From: Hoeflea sp.
GTDB taxonomy: Bacteria; Pseudomonadota; Alphaproteobacteria; Rhizobiales; Rhizobiaceae
Assembly: GCF_014359905.1 (NCBI RefSeq)
Contig: NZ_JACIYP010000030.1
Location: forward strand, 1 to 49,931
Reading direction: 5' to 3'
DNA: 49,931 bases
Shown here: positions 24,309 through 33,493 of the stretch, in pieces
Numbering within the stretch: the stretch's first letter is position 1
How the letters are laid out: the number at the start of each line of letters is the position of its first letter
Made by a program: the position numbers and the translations under genes
The notes under the pieces: model-generated
Told to the model about the DNA's origin: nothing
The model's input: the letters and a program-made list of their open reading frames with translations, nothing else
Database searches by the model: none

Positions 24309-27300
24309 TTGAGGGAAAGTCCCTTGGTCTGAGTTTGACGTGCCGTCTCCGCTTGCTTCAGCGCCAGCGTAGTGCGCTCGTGCACGGCGAGCTGCTGCAC
24401 TGTGCGCATGCTGCTCCAAGCTGCTTGCACCTCGCTCTTCTGGATCGGGCTCATGCCTGCCGTCAGCTTATGAAAGGCCTCACCGTTTGCATCCTTTGCC
24501 GACAGCGGCAACAGGCTTCGTTCTCCAAAACGTTCCGATACGGCCTTGGCAAAACCTTCGAGTTCTGCCTTGACCATTTTGTCGGCAAGCACAAACTCGA
24601 GACCGGCAGGTAGGTCATTTCGATCGATCGCATCGCGCAGCCGCTCAAGCATCTGCCTGGCCGATGCAGAGAGCGCCGGGATATCGACGGAAACTTTGAG
24701 GCGGACTGCCCGCTCCTCGGTTTCATGCTTGCGCTCAGTTTCTGCTCGTACGGTCAGATAACGCTCAAGGTTGCGCGCCAAGGCGGGCGCGTTGAGAAGC
24801 GCCGTATCGCGCGCCGCCCTCTCCGTGCGGCCGGCGAAGATGCCGGTCTTGCCCTTTAGTGCTCCAAAACTTGCCGGCTCAGCTGCGATCTTTGCGAGCG
24901 TTGTCTGCGCTCTTGCCGGATCCTTGAGCATGGCATCGACATTGACCGCCTTGAACGCGGTCTCCGGCTCGGCGAAGATCTGGTGGAAGCGTGTTGCAAC
25001 CTCCTGCCATTGCCTTTTGAGACCGGGATCGGCGGCGAGACGATCCTCGACGGCATGGTTGATCGATTTCGGGAAAGTCGTGATGCCTGATACCATTGGC
25101 TTTGTCTCCATGACGGGTTCCGGGGTCGCCCGAATATTCGACCGCTTGATCCCGAGCTGCACGCCGATCGTCGCAAGTCGAGCGGCGAGATCGACGACCC
25201 TTTCTTTCTGCCGCACGGTCCAGTCGAGGCGATCGCGAACGAGGGTGCGGGCGACGTTGACCAGATGCAGGCCGCGCGCGTCGGCAAAACGAAGAGCCGC
25301 GTGATAGAAGGTGCCTTTTTCGTAATCGAGCGTTGTCTCTTTCGAGTTCTTGCGGGATAGGAGCTCGACGAGACCGCCAGACTTGGCGAAGGAACGACTG
25401 CCGTAATAGACTGCGAGATCCTCACGATGGCGGGTCATCGCCACATATGTCAGGTGACGATCGAGCGAGAGCGAGGCCAGTACCTTGACCCGGTCAACCG
25501 TTGCCCCCTGGCTCTTGTGGATCGTGGTCGCGTATCCATGATCGACGTTGTTGTAGAAGCGCTGCTCTACCGTGATCGATTGCCGGTGTTGGCCTTGCCC
25601 AATCTCGGCAACAATACGGCCCGGAGTGGCGTCCACGATCTTTGCCAGCATTCCGTTCTTGACGCCGAGCGAGCCTTCGTTCTTGAGGAAGACGATTTGA
25701 TCGCCGACGGCAAACCGGCGGATCCCGTCTTCCGTTTTGAAGGCGTGACCGGCCTCGACGAGGCCACGCTCCACCAGCTTGGCGCGCGCCATCGTGTTCA
25801 GCATCCGCACATCACGGCGAAGATGGGCGAGGATAAGCGAGGACCCGGCCGGATCGTATTCCCGATTCCAATCGGAGATGAGATTTTCGACTGCTTGAGA
25901 CTTCAAGGTCGAACCCATCATCCTGCCATTGGCGCGATAGGATGCGACGGCTTTACCAACATGGCCGCGGGCAAGATCGAGTGAAGCATCGCGCATCCAT
26001 TGCTCGCGCTGGCGATAGATGGTTTCAAGTTCTGTGTAACCGATACGATCGGCGATCGCACGGAATGCGGCGCCCGCTTCGATCGGCTGCAGCTGTTCTG
26101 GGTCGCCGACCAGAACGAGCTTCGCTCCCCGCAATGTCGCCTGTTCGACAAAGAGCGCCATCTGTTTCGAAGACACCATGCCGGCTTCGTCAAGGACCAT
26201 GATTGTCTTGTCGTCGAGATGATCGCGACCGTTGTTCCAGCGTAGCTCCCAGGACGACAACGTCCGGGACGGAATCCCCGCTTCGCTCGAAAGACCCTCC
26301 GCCGCTTTGCCTGCCAGCGCGCCGCCGACGACACGATAGCCGGCCGCCTCCCACGCCTCGCGTGCGGCCTTCATCATTGTGGTTTTGCCCGCACCTGCAC
26401 GACCGATGACGGCTGTAATCCGCTCAGGCCCCGCGACGTGCTCGATCGCCACTTTTTGCTCATCAGACAGCCGCGTATGGCGCGAGAATGTCGCTTCGAG
26501 CACGGCTGCGCGGACGCCATGGGAGTTGCGCCCAGACAACCAGATCGCCCGGTTGGCCATCTCTGCCTCGAGCCGGATCATCTCACGCGTCGTGAAGCGT
26601 GCTGGCGTGCGGACGCCGGAACTGAAGTCGATCCGCTCACGGTCGAGACGCAACACGTCCGGATCCTGCATGACCCGCGCCATGAGGCTCTGGAAGAGGG
26701 CGGCGTCATCAACATAGCGGTGTAGAACCTTTGCCACGTCAGGTTCATCGAACACGCTCTTCTCGCGGGTGATGAGGTCGAGTACAACACCTGGATTGCG
26801 CTGAATGCGCCTGATGTTTTCGACGCGCCGCGCCTCCTGCAGCTCGGTCCGCTCGAGCTTCGGTGACCAGGTCGGGGCTGACGCTTTCTGCGTCTCCGAT
26901 TTGCGTTCAATCGCGGTGGCCCCGACCCCGATATGGATCATCGGCATCAGGTCGATGCCCTGATTTTCGAAGGATCGACCATCAATGCGGATATCAAGTC
27001 CCGCAAGCGCAAGGTGACGGTTCTGGAGAGCAAACCATCCGTCGCGGAAGCCATTGAAGTCTTCTGCTCCACCAGCCCAGAGTTCGTAGACGATCTTGCC
27101 GGCGTCATTGCGCACGGGCTGGCTGTCTGACCCGAGAACGGCGACCTTCTTGGCGCCGAACCCATCCTCGCTCAGAGGTCGTAGCGTTGACATCAGGTGA
27201 ACATGCGGGTTGCCGGGCGCGTCGTGATAAACCCAGTCGGCGACCATGCCTTTCGAGGTGATGTGCTCGGCAATGAAGTCGCGCATCAGCGCAATATTCT

Positions 27301-27628
27301 GCTCGACCGAGAGTTCGATCGGCAGTGCGATGGTGACATCCTTGGCGAGTTGCGCGTCGATACGCTTCTCGAACGCTTCGACCTTGTTCCAGAAAGCTTC
27401 CGAGGCTGCGGCGACCGAGCGGTCGGCAATCATGGCGCGTAGCCAGTCTGGGGCATCGGCCGGGACCGCGAACTCCTCATGGAGCAGCCCCTGCTTGCGA
27501 GTGTAGTCGATCGTCCTCGCTTCGCGCTCGTAGTCCATCCTGGCGCAGTGCCGATAGGCCGCAGACAGTACGGCGCTGCGGCCAGAGCCACGCGCGACGA
27601 TGCTGACGGAGAAATGCGGGACTGCCAC
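24305..27628 (-). CDS. traA: TraA, relaxase-helicase of the Ti type
   Basis: A 1107-residue protein that nicks oriT and unwinds the strand to be transferred. The relaxase domain (about residues 1-250) has SAAYRHCARMDYEREART and the histidine motif NPHVHLMSTL near 141-150. The helicase part has Walker A GRAGAGKTTMM near 409-419, MVLDEAGMVSSKQMA near 478-492, and a late motif YATTIHKSQGATVDRVKV. I chose GTG 27628, because AVPHFSVSIVARG aligns with the family start; AAGGAG lies about 10 nt upstream. An ATG at 27661 is the longer option. Divergent from traC with oriT and a tra box between. Confidence 0.95.
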   Translation of the reverse strand: MAVPHFSVSIVARGSGRSAVLSAAYRHCARMDYEREARTIDYTRKQGLLHEEFAVPADAPDWLRAMIADRSVAAASEAFWNKVEAFEKRIDAQLAKDVTIALPIELSVEQNIALMRDFIAEHITSKGMVADWVYHDAPGNPHVHLMSTLRPLSEDGFGAKKVAVLGSDSQPVRNDAGKIVYELWAGGAEDFNGFRDGWFALQNRHLALAGLDIRIDGRSFENQGIDLMPMIHIGVGATAIERKSETQKASAPTWSPKLERTELQEARRVENIRRIQRNPGVVLDLITREKSVFDEPDVAKVLHRYVDDAALFQSLMARVMQDPDVLRLDRERIDFSSGVRTPARFTTREMIRLEAEMANRAIWLSGRNSHGVRAAVLEATFSRHTRLSDEQKVAIEHVAGPERITAVIGRAGAGKTTMMKAAREAWEAAGYRVVGGALAGKAAEGLSSEAGIPSRTLSSWELRWNNGRDHLDDKTIMVLDEAGMVSSKQMALFVEQATLRGAKLVLVGDPEQLQPIEAGAAFRAIADRIGYTELETIYRQREQWMRDASLDLARGHVGKAVASYRANGRMMGSTLKSQAVENLISDWNREYDPAGSSLILAHLRRDVRMLNTMARAKLVERGLVEAGHAFKTEDGIRRFAVGDQIVFLKNEGSLGVKNGMLAKIVDATPGRIVAEIGQGQHRQSITVEQRFYNNVDHGYATTIHKSQGATVDRVKVLASLSLDRHLTYVAMTRHREDLAVYYGSRSFAKSGGLVELLSRKNSKETTLDYEKGTFYHAALRFADARGLHLVNVARTLVRDRLDWTVRQKERVVDLAARLATIGVQLGIKRSNIRATPEPVMETKPMVSGITTFPKSINHAVEDRLAADPGLKRQWQEVATRFHQIFAEPETAFKAVNVDAMLKDPARAQTTLAKIAAEPASFGALKGKTGIFAGRTERAARDTALLNAPALARNLERYLTVRAETERKHETEERAVRLKVSVDIPALSASARQMLERLRDAIDRNDLPAGLEFVLADKMVKAELEGFAKAVSERFGERSLLPLSAKDANGEAFHKLTAGMSPIQKSEVQAAWSSMRTVQQLAVHERTTLALKQAETARQTQTKGLSLK

Positions 27629-27707
27629 AGGCAAGGCGCTCCTTCTTACAAACGAAATCAACCGGTTCGTCTAGAGCGGGTTGGCCTCGGCCAAAGGCCA
27701 AAACAGC

Positions 27708-27741
27708 ACGTCGCGTCAGCGACGTATAATTGCGCCCTTGG
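27708..27741. other. oriT with nick-region consensus
   Basis: A 7-bp perfect inverted repeat ACGTCGC/GCGACGT (27708-27714 and 27719-27725, loop GTCA) is followed directly by ATAATTGCGCCCTTGG. The GCGCCCTT word beside such a repeat is the conserved nick region of Ti-type oriT, related to RSF1010. It lies between traA and traC, as in Ti plasmids. The exact nick position is not assigned. Confidence 0.88.
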
Positions 27742-27793
27742 ATCCGCTCTTGTCGAGCGGCGGGATCATTCGCCAAATGCTTGCGCTTTGGCG

Positions 27794-27811
27794 AGGTACA
27801 AATTTGTACCT
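27794..27811. promoter_or_regulatory. tra box, TraR operator for traAFBH and traCDG
   Basis: AGGTACAAATTTGTACCT is a perfect 18-bp palindrome, the length and symmetry of the Ti tra box. It lies between the divergent tra operons, 70 bp before traC, next to oriT. A second inverted repeat (CGCCAAA/TTTGGCG, about 27771-27793) lies directly beside it. Confidence 0.82.
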
Positions 27812-27880
27812 GTCCTGCCGGGGAAAAATCGGGAACTCTCCTTCAGGAATTCCTCAGACCTCACTGGAGATTGCATCCCG

Positions 27881-28189
27881 ATGAAAAAGCCTACGTCGAA
27901 GATCCGCGAAGAACTTGCCCGTCTGCAGGAACAGCTGAAGCAAGCCGAAACACGCGATGCCGAACGTATCGGCCGCATCGCGTTGAAGGCAGGCCTTGGC
28001 GAAATCGAGATCGAAGACGTGGCTCTTCAGGCGGCGTTCGAGGACGTGGCGAAACGGTTTTGCGGAAGCCCAGGATCAGGGAAGGCTGGATCAACAGGAA
28101 AGGAAAGGGGCAGCTCTCGCTCACGCGCAACGTCGGAAACCGCGCCGATCGGCTCTGGCGCTGCTACGGGCCAGGCTGGCGAGGCTTGA
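27881..28189 (+). CDS. traC: TraC, oriT-processing accessory protein
   Basis: A 102-residue protein that assists the relaxase at oriT. It starts [20 protein letters not shown], a basic coiled coil, then [18 protein letters not shown] with the AGLGEI motif of Ti TraC, and a serine/glycine-rich tail. The ATG at 27881 follows an ACTGGAGATTG site. The long open frame upstream is oriT and operator DNA and is not counted. First gene of traCDG, with traD starting 4 bp after its stop. Confidence 0.88.
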   Translation: MKKPTSKIREELARLQEQLKQAETRDAERIGRIALKAGLGEIEIEDVALQAAFEDVAKRFCGSPGSGKAGSTGKERGSSRSRATSETAPIGSGAATGQAGEA

Positions 28190-28193
28190 GCGC

Positions 28194-28409
28194 ATGCAGC
28201 GGCTAACGACGACAGAGGCTCGAAAAAAGGATGCCCGCGAGAAGATCGAGCTGGGCGGCCTGATTGTCAAAGCCGGGCTGCGCTATGAGAAGCGCGCGCT
28301 GCTGCTCGGTGTGCTGATCGAAGCGAAGAAAAGGATCAGGGGTGATGAGACGGAGCGATCACGGCTCATCGCAATCGGCGCGGAGGCATTCGGCGATGAC
28401 GGCAAATAG
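28194..28409 (+). CDS. traD: TraD, small conjugal transfer protein
   Basis: A 71-residue protein with the TraD sequence [20 protein letters not shown], then [13 protein letters not shown] and [12 protein letters not shown] 28194 has GAGG 9 nt upstream. It overlaps traG by 14 bp. It is a helper of transfer in Ti-type systems; the biochemical role is not known. Confidence 0.9.
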   Translation: MQRLTTTEARKKDAREKIELGGLIVKAGLRYEKRALLLGVLIEAKKRIRGDETERSRLIAIGAEAFGDDGK

Positions 28410-30333
28410 GGTTCTGCTCGCCGTTGTGCCGCCACTGATAATGATTGCCATCGCACTCGCATTACCGGGGGTCGAACAGTGGTTCGCGACGTTCGGAAAA
28501 ACGGCAGATGCGAAAATGACGCTCAGTCGGATCGGTCTGTCACTGCCCTATGTCACAAGCGCTACGATCGGGCTGATCGTTCTTCTTTCTGCCAACGGAT
28601 CGCTCAACATCAAGACGGCAGGATGGGGCGTTTTGGCTGGATCGGGCGCCGTCATTGTGCTGGCCGCCATTCGGGAAGGGACGCGGCTTTCGCAATTCGC
28701 GGAGCAGATTCCCACTGGCAATGCGATCCTGTCCTATCTGGATCCGGGAACGATGGGCGGCGCGGCGGCAGTTTTGATCTGCGGCATCTTCGCGCTTCGC
28801 GTCGCGGTGATCGGCAACGCCGCATTTGCACGTTCCGAGCCGAAGCGTATTCGCGGCAAGCGCGCGCTGCACGGCGAGGCGGAATGGATGAAGTTGCCGG
28901 CTGCCAAAAAGCTGTTCGGGGAGGGTGGCGGTATCGTCATCGGCGAACGTTATCGTGTCGACCGGGACAGCACGGCAGCACTCACTTTTCGTGCCGATAA
29001 TCCTCAGACATGGGGCAGCGGCGGCAGGTCACCGCTGCTTTGCTTTGATGGCTCCTTCGGTTCGTCTCATGGGATCGTCTTTGCCGGCTCGGGCGGGTTC
29101 AAGACGACGTCGGTTACGGTGCCAACAGCGCTGAAATGGGGCGGCACGCTGATCGCGCTCGATCCATCGAACGAGGTGGCGCCGATGGTCAAGGCCCACC
29201 GGAGAAATGCCGGTCGTGATGTCGTTGTTCTCGACCCTAAACACCCGGAAGTCGGGTTCAACGCACTTGACTGGATCGGTCAGCATGGTGGGACGAAGGA
29301 AGAGGACATTGCCGCCGTTGCCTCATGGATCATGAGCGAGAACGGCCGCGCCAGTGGCGTGCGTGACGACTTCTTCCGTGCCTCCGGCCTGCAGCTGCTG
29401 ACTGCGATCATCGCCGATGTATGCCTTTCGGGTGGTACAGAAAAACGAGAGCAGACGCTACGGACGGTGCGCATGAACCTCTCAGAACCGGAGCCAAAAC
29501 TAAGGGCTCGGCTGCAAGAGATCTATGACAATTCGGAATCCGATTTCGTAAAGGAGAATGTCGCGGCTTTCGTCAACATGACGCCCGAGACCTTCTCCGG
29601 CGTCTATGCCAATGCGATCAAGGAAACGCATTGGCTGAGCTATCCGAACTATGCCGGTCTCGTGTCCGGATCGACCTTTTCCACCGACGACATCGCCATT
29701 GGGAAGACCGACGTATTTGTCGCGTTGGATCTTAAAACGCTGGAGACCCATGCCGGTCTCGCGCGGGTGATTATCGGCTCATTCCTGAACGCCATCTATA
29801 ATCGCGACGGTGCGATGCCGGGACGCACTCTGTTTCTGCTCGATGAGGTCGCGCGGTTGGGTTTCATGCGGATCCTCGAGACAGCACGCGATGCCGGACG
29901 CAAGTACGGGATCACGCTTCTTATGATCTATCAGTCGATCGGCCAGATGCGCGAAACCTATGGTGGCCGTGACGCCACTAGCAAATGGTTTGAAAGCGCA
30001 AGCTGGATCAGCTTTTCGGCGATCAACGATCCGGAAACGGCGGAATATATTTCCCAGCGCTGCGGAACGACGACGGTCGAGATCGATCAGGTCAGCCGCA
30101 GCTTCCAGGCAAGGGGATCGTCACGAACCCGATCAAAGCAGCTGGCCAGCCGCCCGCTGATCCAGCCACACGAAGTTTTGCGCATGCGCGGCGACGAACA
30201 GATTGTGTTCACCGGTGGAAATGCGCCGCTTCGGTGTGGCCGTGCCATGTGGTTCCGCCGCGACGACATGAAATCCTGCGTTGCCGAAAACCGCTTCCAC
30301 GGGAAGCGTGAAGCAACGGAGAAACCGGTTTGA
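28396..30333 (+). CDS. traG: TraG, VirD4-family coupling protein
   Basis: A 645-residue inner-membrane ATPase that brings the TraA-DNA complex to the Trb channel. Membrane helices lie within the first about 150 residues. Walker A is GSGGFKTT near 231-238 and Walker [14 protein letters not shown] near 477-489; [11 protein letters not shown] follows. ATG 28396 is inside the end of traD, and an upstream start at 28342 is less likely. Length matches TraG of Ti plasmids. Confidence 0.95.
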   Translation: MTANRVLLAVVPPLIMIAIALALPGVEQWFATFGKTADAKMTLSRIGLSLPYVTSATIGLIVLLSANGSLNIKTAGWGVLAGSGAVIVLAAIREGTRLSQFAEQIPTGNAILSYLDPGTMGGAAAVLICGIFALRVAVIGNAAFARSEPKRIRGKRALHGEAEWMKLPAAKKLFGEGGGIVIGERYRVDRDSTAALTFRADNPQTWGSGGRSPLLCFDGSFGSSHGIVFAGSGGFKTTSVTVPTALKWGGTLIALDPSNEVAPMVKAHRRNAGRDVVVLDPKHPEVGFNALDWIGQHGGTKEEDIAAVASWIMSENGRASGVRDDFFRASGLQLLTAIIADVCLSGGTEKREQTLRTVRMNLSEPEPKLRARLQEIYDNSESDFVKENVAAFVNMTPETFSGVYANAIKETHWLSYPNYAGLVSGSTFSTDDIAIGKTDVFVALDLKTLETHAGLARVIIGSFLNAIYNRDGAMPGRTLFLLDEVARLGFMRILETARDAGRKYGITLLMIYQSIGQMRETYGGRDATSKWFESASWISFSAINDPETAEYISQRCGTTTVEIDQVSRSFQARGSSRTRSKQLASRPLIQPHEVLRMRGDEQIVFTGGNAPLRCGRAMWFRRDDMKSCVAENRFHGKREATEKPV

Positions 30334-30361
30334 GGAACGATAGACCTCCAGGAATCCGGCG

Positions 30362-30530
30362 ATGAAATATTGGGATGCGCGCGAGGCACATGTTACGGCG
30401 GACGAAGCGATCGAGAAATGCCGCATCTCGGCAATCCCGGATCCTGATTGATGCCCTTCGGCTATCGCGGGAGGAACGTCACCGGGATCGGCGAAGACCA
30501 CAGGTGGGCTTCGTTCGCTTCAGCGAATAG
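30362..30530 (+). pseudogene. Possible small gene broken by a frameshift
   Basis: A start MKYWDAREAHVTADEAIEKC with AGGA eight nt upstream ends after 29 codons. In the +1 frame, from 30444, the sequence continues LIDALRLSREERHRDRRRP and stops at 30530. The two halves read as one charged protein of about 55 residues. I do not recognise it. It may be a relict gene or a short true peptide followed by noise. Confidence 0.3.
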
Positions 30531-30645
30531 AGCCGTACGCCACAGGCGGACCGCCCAAACTCTCATCACCAACGTGAATCGATCAGGCCAATCCGATTCA
30601 TAACTCTCGTTGGACACGGACAGGGGAATTTCCGATCCTGCCACT

Positions 30646-30927
30646 ATGATCGCGCAGCCCTACCATTTGTATGTCGAACGCAGCGACCCCTCAAGGAACA
30701 TGGCTCGGTATTACGCCATGGAAATCTCGATGACACTGTTCGGAGAGGCCTGTCTGACGCGGTCATGGGGACGTATCGGGAAACGTGGTCAGAGCATGAA
30801 CCATCATTTCGAGCGGGAAGAAGAAGCAGTGGACCTGTTTCTCGATCTCCTTCGCCAGAAGCGAGCCAGAGGCTATCGACCCGCTGGCTGTGAAAGCCGC
30901 AAAACCCGATCTCATACACACACATAG
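30646..30927 (+). CDS. WGR-domain protein
   Basis: A 93-residue protein made almost only of a WGR domain: RYYAMEISMTLFGEACLTR, then the name motif SWGRIGKRGQ, then EEAVDLFLDLLRQKRARGYR. WGR domains bind nucleic acid in PARPs and in some bacterial proteins; here the domain stands alone. ATG 30646 has no clear ribosome binding site; a TTG at 30610 would add 12 residues. It lies downstream of traG on the same strand. The role is unknown. Confidence 0.75.
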   Translation: MIAQPYHLYVERSDPSRNMARYYAMEISMTLFGEACLTRSWGRIGKRGQSMNHHFEREEEAVDLFLDLLRQKRARGYRPAGCESRKTRSHTHT

Positions 30928-30991
30928 TCTGAACGCCATGACACCAAGAACCACTCAGGATTAAAGCTGGTAGCCTCGTTGCGATACGGCG

Positions 30992-31408
30992 CTATCTGGA
31001 ACGGTTGACCTCGGCCAATGACTTTCGGCGCGCTAGGAATTCCCTCAGGATAGGCAAGAAGAACGCCTTGCTGAAGCGACCGATCGGAGGCTCAGGTTCC
31101 AGGTAGAACGACCGCCCGATGATGTCGCTATTGAACTCGTCAAGGATGATCCAGAGACGCAAGTCGACATCGAGGCCCGTCCGGCGTTTTTCAATGGCTG
31201 GTATTTCCACCGCGAACTGGTTTGGCCGGGGTTGCTTCGTCGTGATGGGAAAGAACAATACGAGATCCCCGTCCGCTCGCGGGATCCGGACGCCGACTGC
31301 CACCGGTCGGTCTTTGCGCCCCTCTGTTTCACCCTTTCCGGTTTCACGGCTCCATAGATAGGGATAACGGATGATCGCCGCTGTCTGGATCTCGTCATAT
31401 CCACTCAT
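30992..31408 (-). CDS. PemK/MazF-like toxin of a Phd-type addiction pair
   Basis: A 138-residue protein. The pattern YPYLWSRETGKGETEGRKDRPVAV near the start, with a basic loop followed by short beta strands (LVLFFPITTKQP), resembles PemK/MazF-type endoribonuclease toxins. The match is moderate and made by eye. Its ATG (31408) overlaps the stop of a Phd/YefM-like antitoxin gene (ATGA), the usual coupling of such pairs, which makes the toxin reading likely. Confidence 0.68.
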   Translation of the reverse strand: MSGYDEIQTAAIIRYPYLWSRETGKGETEGRKDRPVAVGVRIPRADGDLVLFFPITTKQPRPNQFAVEIPAIEKRRTGLDVDLRLWIILDEFNSDIIGRSFYLEPEPPIGRFSKAFFLPILREFLARRKSLAEVNRSR

Positions 31409-31671
31409 CGGCTCGTCTCATCACTGTCGGCGTAAGCATCGACCGCGCCCTCGAATTCGGCGAGCAGTGCATCGGACATGGTCTCAAGCGTGCCGGCAGC
31501 ACGCATATCGGACTGGCGCATCAGGCGCTCATAGTCTTCGATGTTGAGCAACACCAGCCGCGGCTTGTTGCGCTGAGTGATGGTAACAGGATGGCGCAAG
31601 GCCTCGGCGATGATGTCGCCTGACTTCCGCGAGAGGTCACTTGTCGTATAGGAACCGGTTCTGCTCGTCAT
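31405..31671 (-). CDS. Phd/YefM-type antitoxin
   Basis: An 88-residue antitoxin. It carries SDLSRKSGDIIAEALRHPVT and ITQRNKPRLVLLNIEDYERL, the Phd/YefM fold with a DNA-binding amino terminus. The tail (LEFEG-like acidic stretch, DAYADSDET) should bind the toxin. ATG 31671 is followed by MTSRTGSYTT; the frame is open further upstream, but this start fits the family. First gene of the pair, with an inverted repeat in front. Confidence 0.82.
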   Translation of the reverse strand: MTSRTGSYTTSDLSRKSGDIIAEALRHPVTITQRNKPRLVLLNIEDYERLMRQSDMRAAGTLETMSDALLAEFEGAVDAYADSDETSR

Positions 31672-31735
31672 CTGCGTATCTCCTCGCGGTGAAATCACGG
31701 TGAACTGGATACATATCCCCACCACAGAGATCTTA

Positions 31736-31755
31736 CAGCAAATACAGCATTGCTG
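31736..31755. promoter_or_regulatory. Possible operator of the Phd-type pair
   Basis: CAGCAA and TTGCTG (31736-31741 and 31750-31755) form a 6-bp inverted repeat with an 8-bp centre that repeats CAGCA. It lies about 65-85 bp upstream of the antitoxin start, in an AT-rich stretch, as expected for an autoregulated addiction operon. Confidence 0.4.
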
Positions 31756-31864
31756 CAAATTCTGTATATGGCGAACCTATCTTTTTGATATGACACCTGT
31801 TGCAGCGGGGAAAATTCTGGCGGTGACAGATTGCGACCAGACGCACGAGCTGCAACATCCCCGA

Positions 31865-31884
31865 TGTCGATGACTTCATCGACA
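31865..31884 (-). terminator. Hairpin downstream of the 54-aa gene
   Basis: TGTCGATGACTTCATCGACA is a perfect 9-bp stem with a 2-nt centre. A second hairpin (CCGCCCT/AGGGCGG, 31954-31971) has the upstream gene's stop codon in its loop. Neither is followed by a strong U run; they may end the minus-strand transcript. Confidence 0.4.
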
Positions 31885-31959
31885 AGGAATCTGAGCATCG
31901 TGTCGCGCGGTGGTGACACTGGTCGTAGGCCGCTTCCCAAAGGGGATGATCTACCGCCC

Positions 31960-32124
31960 TCAGAAGGGCGGCCCGGCGTCGATACGACCCTCCTGTTCGG
32001 CCCTGGCAACGATCAACTCGGCCTCGGCAAGTTCGAGGTCCACCGCGATCTCGCGGCGTTCCCCGGCGTCGAAAGCGTTCCTGAGTTCAGCCAGCAGTTC
32101 TTCAATGTGCTGTTCGATGGTCAT
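31960..32124 (-). CDS. Small conserved-looking protein of 54 residues
   Basis: ATG 32124 follows GGAG at 9-nt spacing and encodes MTIEQHIEELLAELRNAFDA, then RREIAVDLELAEAELIVARA, ending AGPPF. It reads as two charged amphipathic helices and has codon use like real genes. I have no family name. Its position upstream of the antitoxin gene on the same strand and its followed-by-hairpin layout support a real small gene. Confidence 0.55.
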   Translation of the reverse strand: MTIEQHIEELLAELRNAFDAGERREIAVDLELAEAELIVARAEQEGRIDAGPPF

Positions 32125-32393
32125 CGTCGTCATCTCCTGATGTTTGAGAAAGATGACACCGGCATTCGGGAAGGTGAGGCGGGGTCAGGGATCGCACCAG
32201 CGACCGCCGGAGGCGGCGCGTGGGGGAGCCGAAATGCGTCAGTATTTTGGGGGTACCGCGCGTCCTTGAGGCCGCCTTGCCTGAGCGACACGATCGGTTC
32301 GATCTGAGCAGACACCCAATCTCTCCGCATGGTGGCAGAAAGTCTGGGGCGGGCTCGACGCTCGGTCCAGACTTCTTTATCCGCACGCGAGAA
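32125..32393. other. Intergenic stretch before the DUF736 terminator
   Basis: About 270 bp without a gene I can support. On the minus strand it is the leader of the 54-aa gene. Open frames on either strand lack ribosome binding sites and family resemblance. Confidence 0.4.
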
Positions 32394-32416
32394 GGCCCCG
32401 CTCAGTGAGCGGGGCC
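32394..32416 (-). terminator. Terminator-like hairpin after the DUF736 gene
   Basis: A perfect palindrome with arms GGCCCCGCTCA (32394-32404) and TGAGCGGGGCC (32406-32416) lies 14 bp after the stop of the DUF736 gene. On the minus strand it is followed by TTCTC, a weak U tract. Confidence 0.6.
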
Positions 32417-32429
32417 GGTGGTGTACCTG

Positions 32430-32744
32430 TCAGGCGTCCCGCTTCGGGCGGTTCCAGACCAGCGTGTAGTCGCCGTCCTTCTCGGCCGGCCACAGGGCCG
32501 CGTTGATTGGGGCATTGAAGCTCGGGTCGTCGAGCTTGACGGAGATATAGGGCTCACCGTCGTTGGAGACCTGGTTCCAGCCCGCGCCGATCTCGACACT
32601 GGCCCCGGCGGTGATGCGGAAGTCGGGGGCGTCACGTGAGGTGCGTTCGATGGGGTTGAGGCGGGCCTTGAGCTGGACGGTGAGGGTGCGGACGTTGCCG
32701 GAGATTGCGTTGCCGTTGGTGGTGAATTCGCCGATGATAGCCAT
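32430..32744 (-). CDS. DUF736 family protein
   Basis: A 104-residue DUF736 protein, common on rhizobial and other alphaproteobacterial plasmids; the function is not known. It begins MAIIGEFTTNGNAISGNVRT and contains PDFRITAGASVEIGAGW and ISVKLDDPSFNAPINAALW, all usual for the family. ATG 32744 has AAAGGAT about six nt upstream. It is preceded by a long leader that shares blocks with the ardC leader, and followed by a strong hairpin. It belongs to the minus-strand accessory block. Confidence 0.92.
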   Translation of the reverse strand: MAIIGEFTTNGNAISGNVRTLTVQLKARLNPIERTSRDAPDFRITAGASVEIGAGWNQVSNDGEPYISVKLDDPSFNAPINAALWPAEKDGDYTLVWNRPKRDA

Positions 32745-33444
32745 GGTCGTGATCCTTTCGGTTTGTTCGGGTCGCGACCATCGCGACCTCGATGGCTGTC
32801 ACAATGATCGGAGACGATCGGGCCGCACCCCTTGGGGCCGGAACAGCGTGGAGGACGGCCGGGGACGGGCTTTTTGCTTCGCGGTGCAAAGCGCGTTCAC
32901 GCGCGGCGGAAAAAGACCGGGCACGGTCGTTGCTGAAAGACGATCGAGGCCTGGCCGCTCTTCGATCAGACATGCCACATCGAGGACGTGGTGGCCGCGC
33001 CGGCAATCCCCAACCGCAAAGGATTCGGAAATGGCGGTAGTTCTTCGGTACAGACGCTGCCGACGGCAACATGGTGGCTGACCTGCATTGGTGCTCCTGT
33101 CATGCCATGCTGGAGGGCTATCTGGAATCCAGGATTGCCTTGATGACGTCTCCACGACCTGCCGCTGACGGTTGATGGTTATGTTGATCACTGTAGCGGC
33201 TGTGACTTCTCGGATGGCCGCGCACCTTGGGCAAGATCGCTGACACATCATGCAACCACCTCGATTCCGGCTTTGTCGACGGTGAATGACACGACAACCT
33301 GCTGCTCAGGCGCGATGAAGCCAAAACCCTGACCGGACATCGCTGTTCTGTCCACGCAAGGGGCCTTGTTTCGGGCGACCCTTCGGTTGCGACGGGAGAG
33401 GACAAGCAGGACAGTGGCAGTCCTCACTCATGAGTATCGAAATC
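32745..33444. other. Long leader of the DUF736 gene
   Basis: About 700 bp between DUF736 and ardC. It holds a perfect hairpin GTCGCGA/TCGCGAC (32771-32787) near the DUF736 start, and three blocks also found before ardC (32779-32791, 32836-32844, 32848-32859). A minus-strand frame of 40 codons (32966-33088, start MQVSHHVAVGSVC) has AGGAG before its ATG but no other support. I see no larger gene. Confidence 0.4.
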
Positions 33445-33474
33445 TGAAGGGGCAGGGCGCGCCCTGCCCCTTCA
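33445..33474 (-). terminator. Perfect 30-bp palindrome after ardC
   Basis: The 30 bases are fully self-complementary around a GC centre (arms read TGAAGGGGCAGGGCG and its complement). It lies 20 bp after the ardC stop. On the minus strand it is followed by GATTTCG. It is most simply the end of the ardC transcript. Confidence 0.6.
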
Positions 33475-33493
33475 AGCATTCGAGCAGGAAGCC

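Noticed and set aside
31831..32307. A 158-codon plus-strand frame
   Set aside because: It is opposite the 54-aa gene, has low-complexity composition and no start signal.
32966..33088. A 40-codon minus-strand frame with AGGAG before its ATG
   Set aside because: Nothing but the ribosome binding site supports it; noted in the leader entry but not called as a gene.
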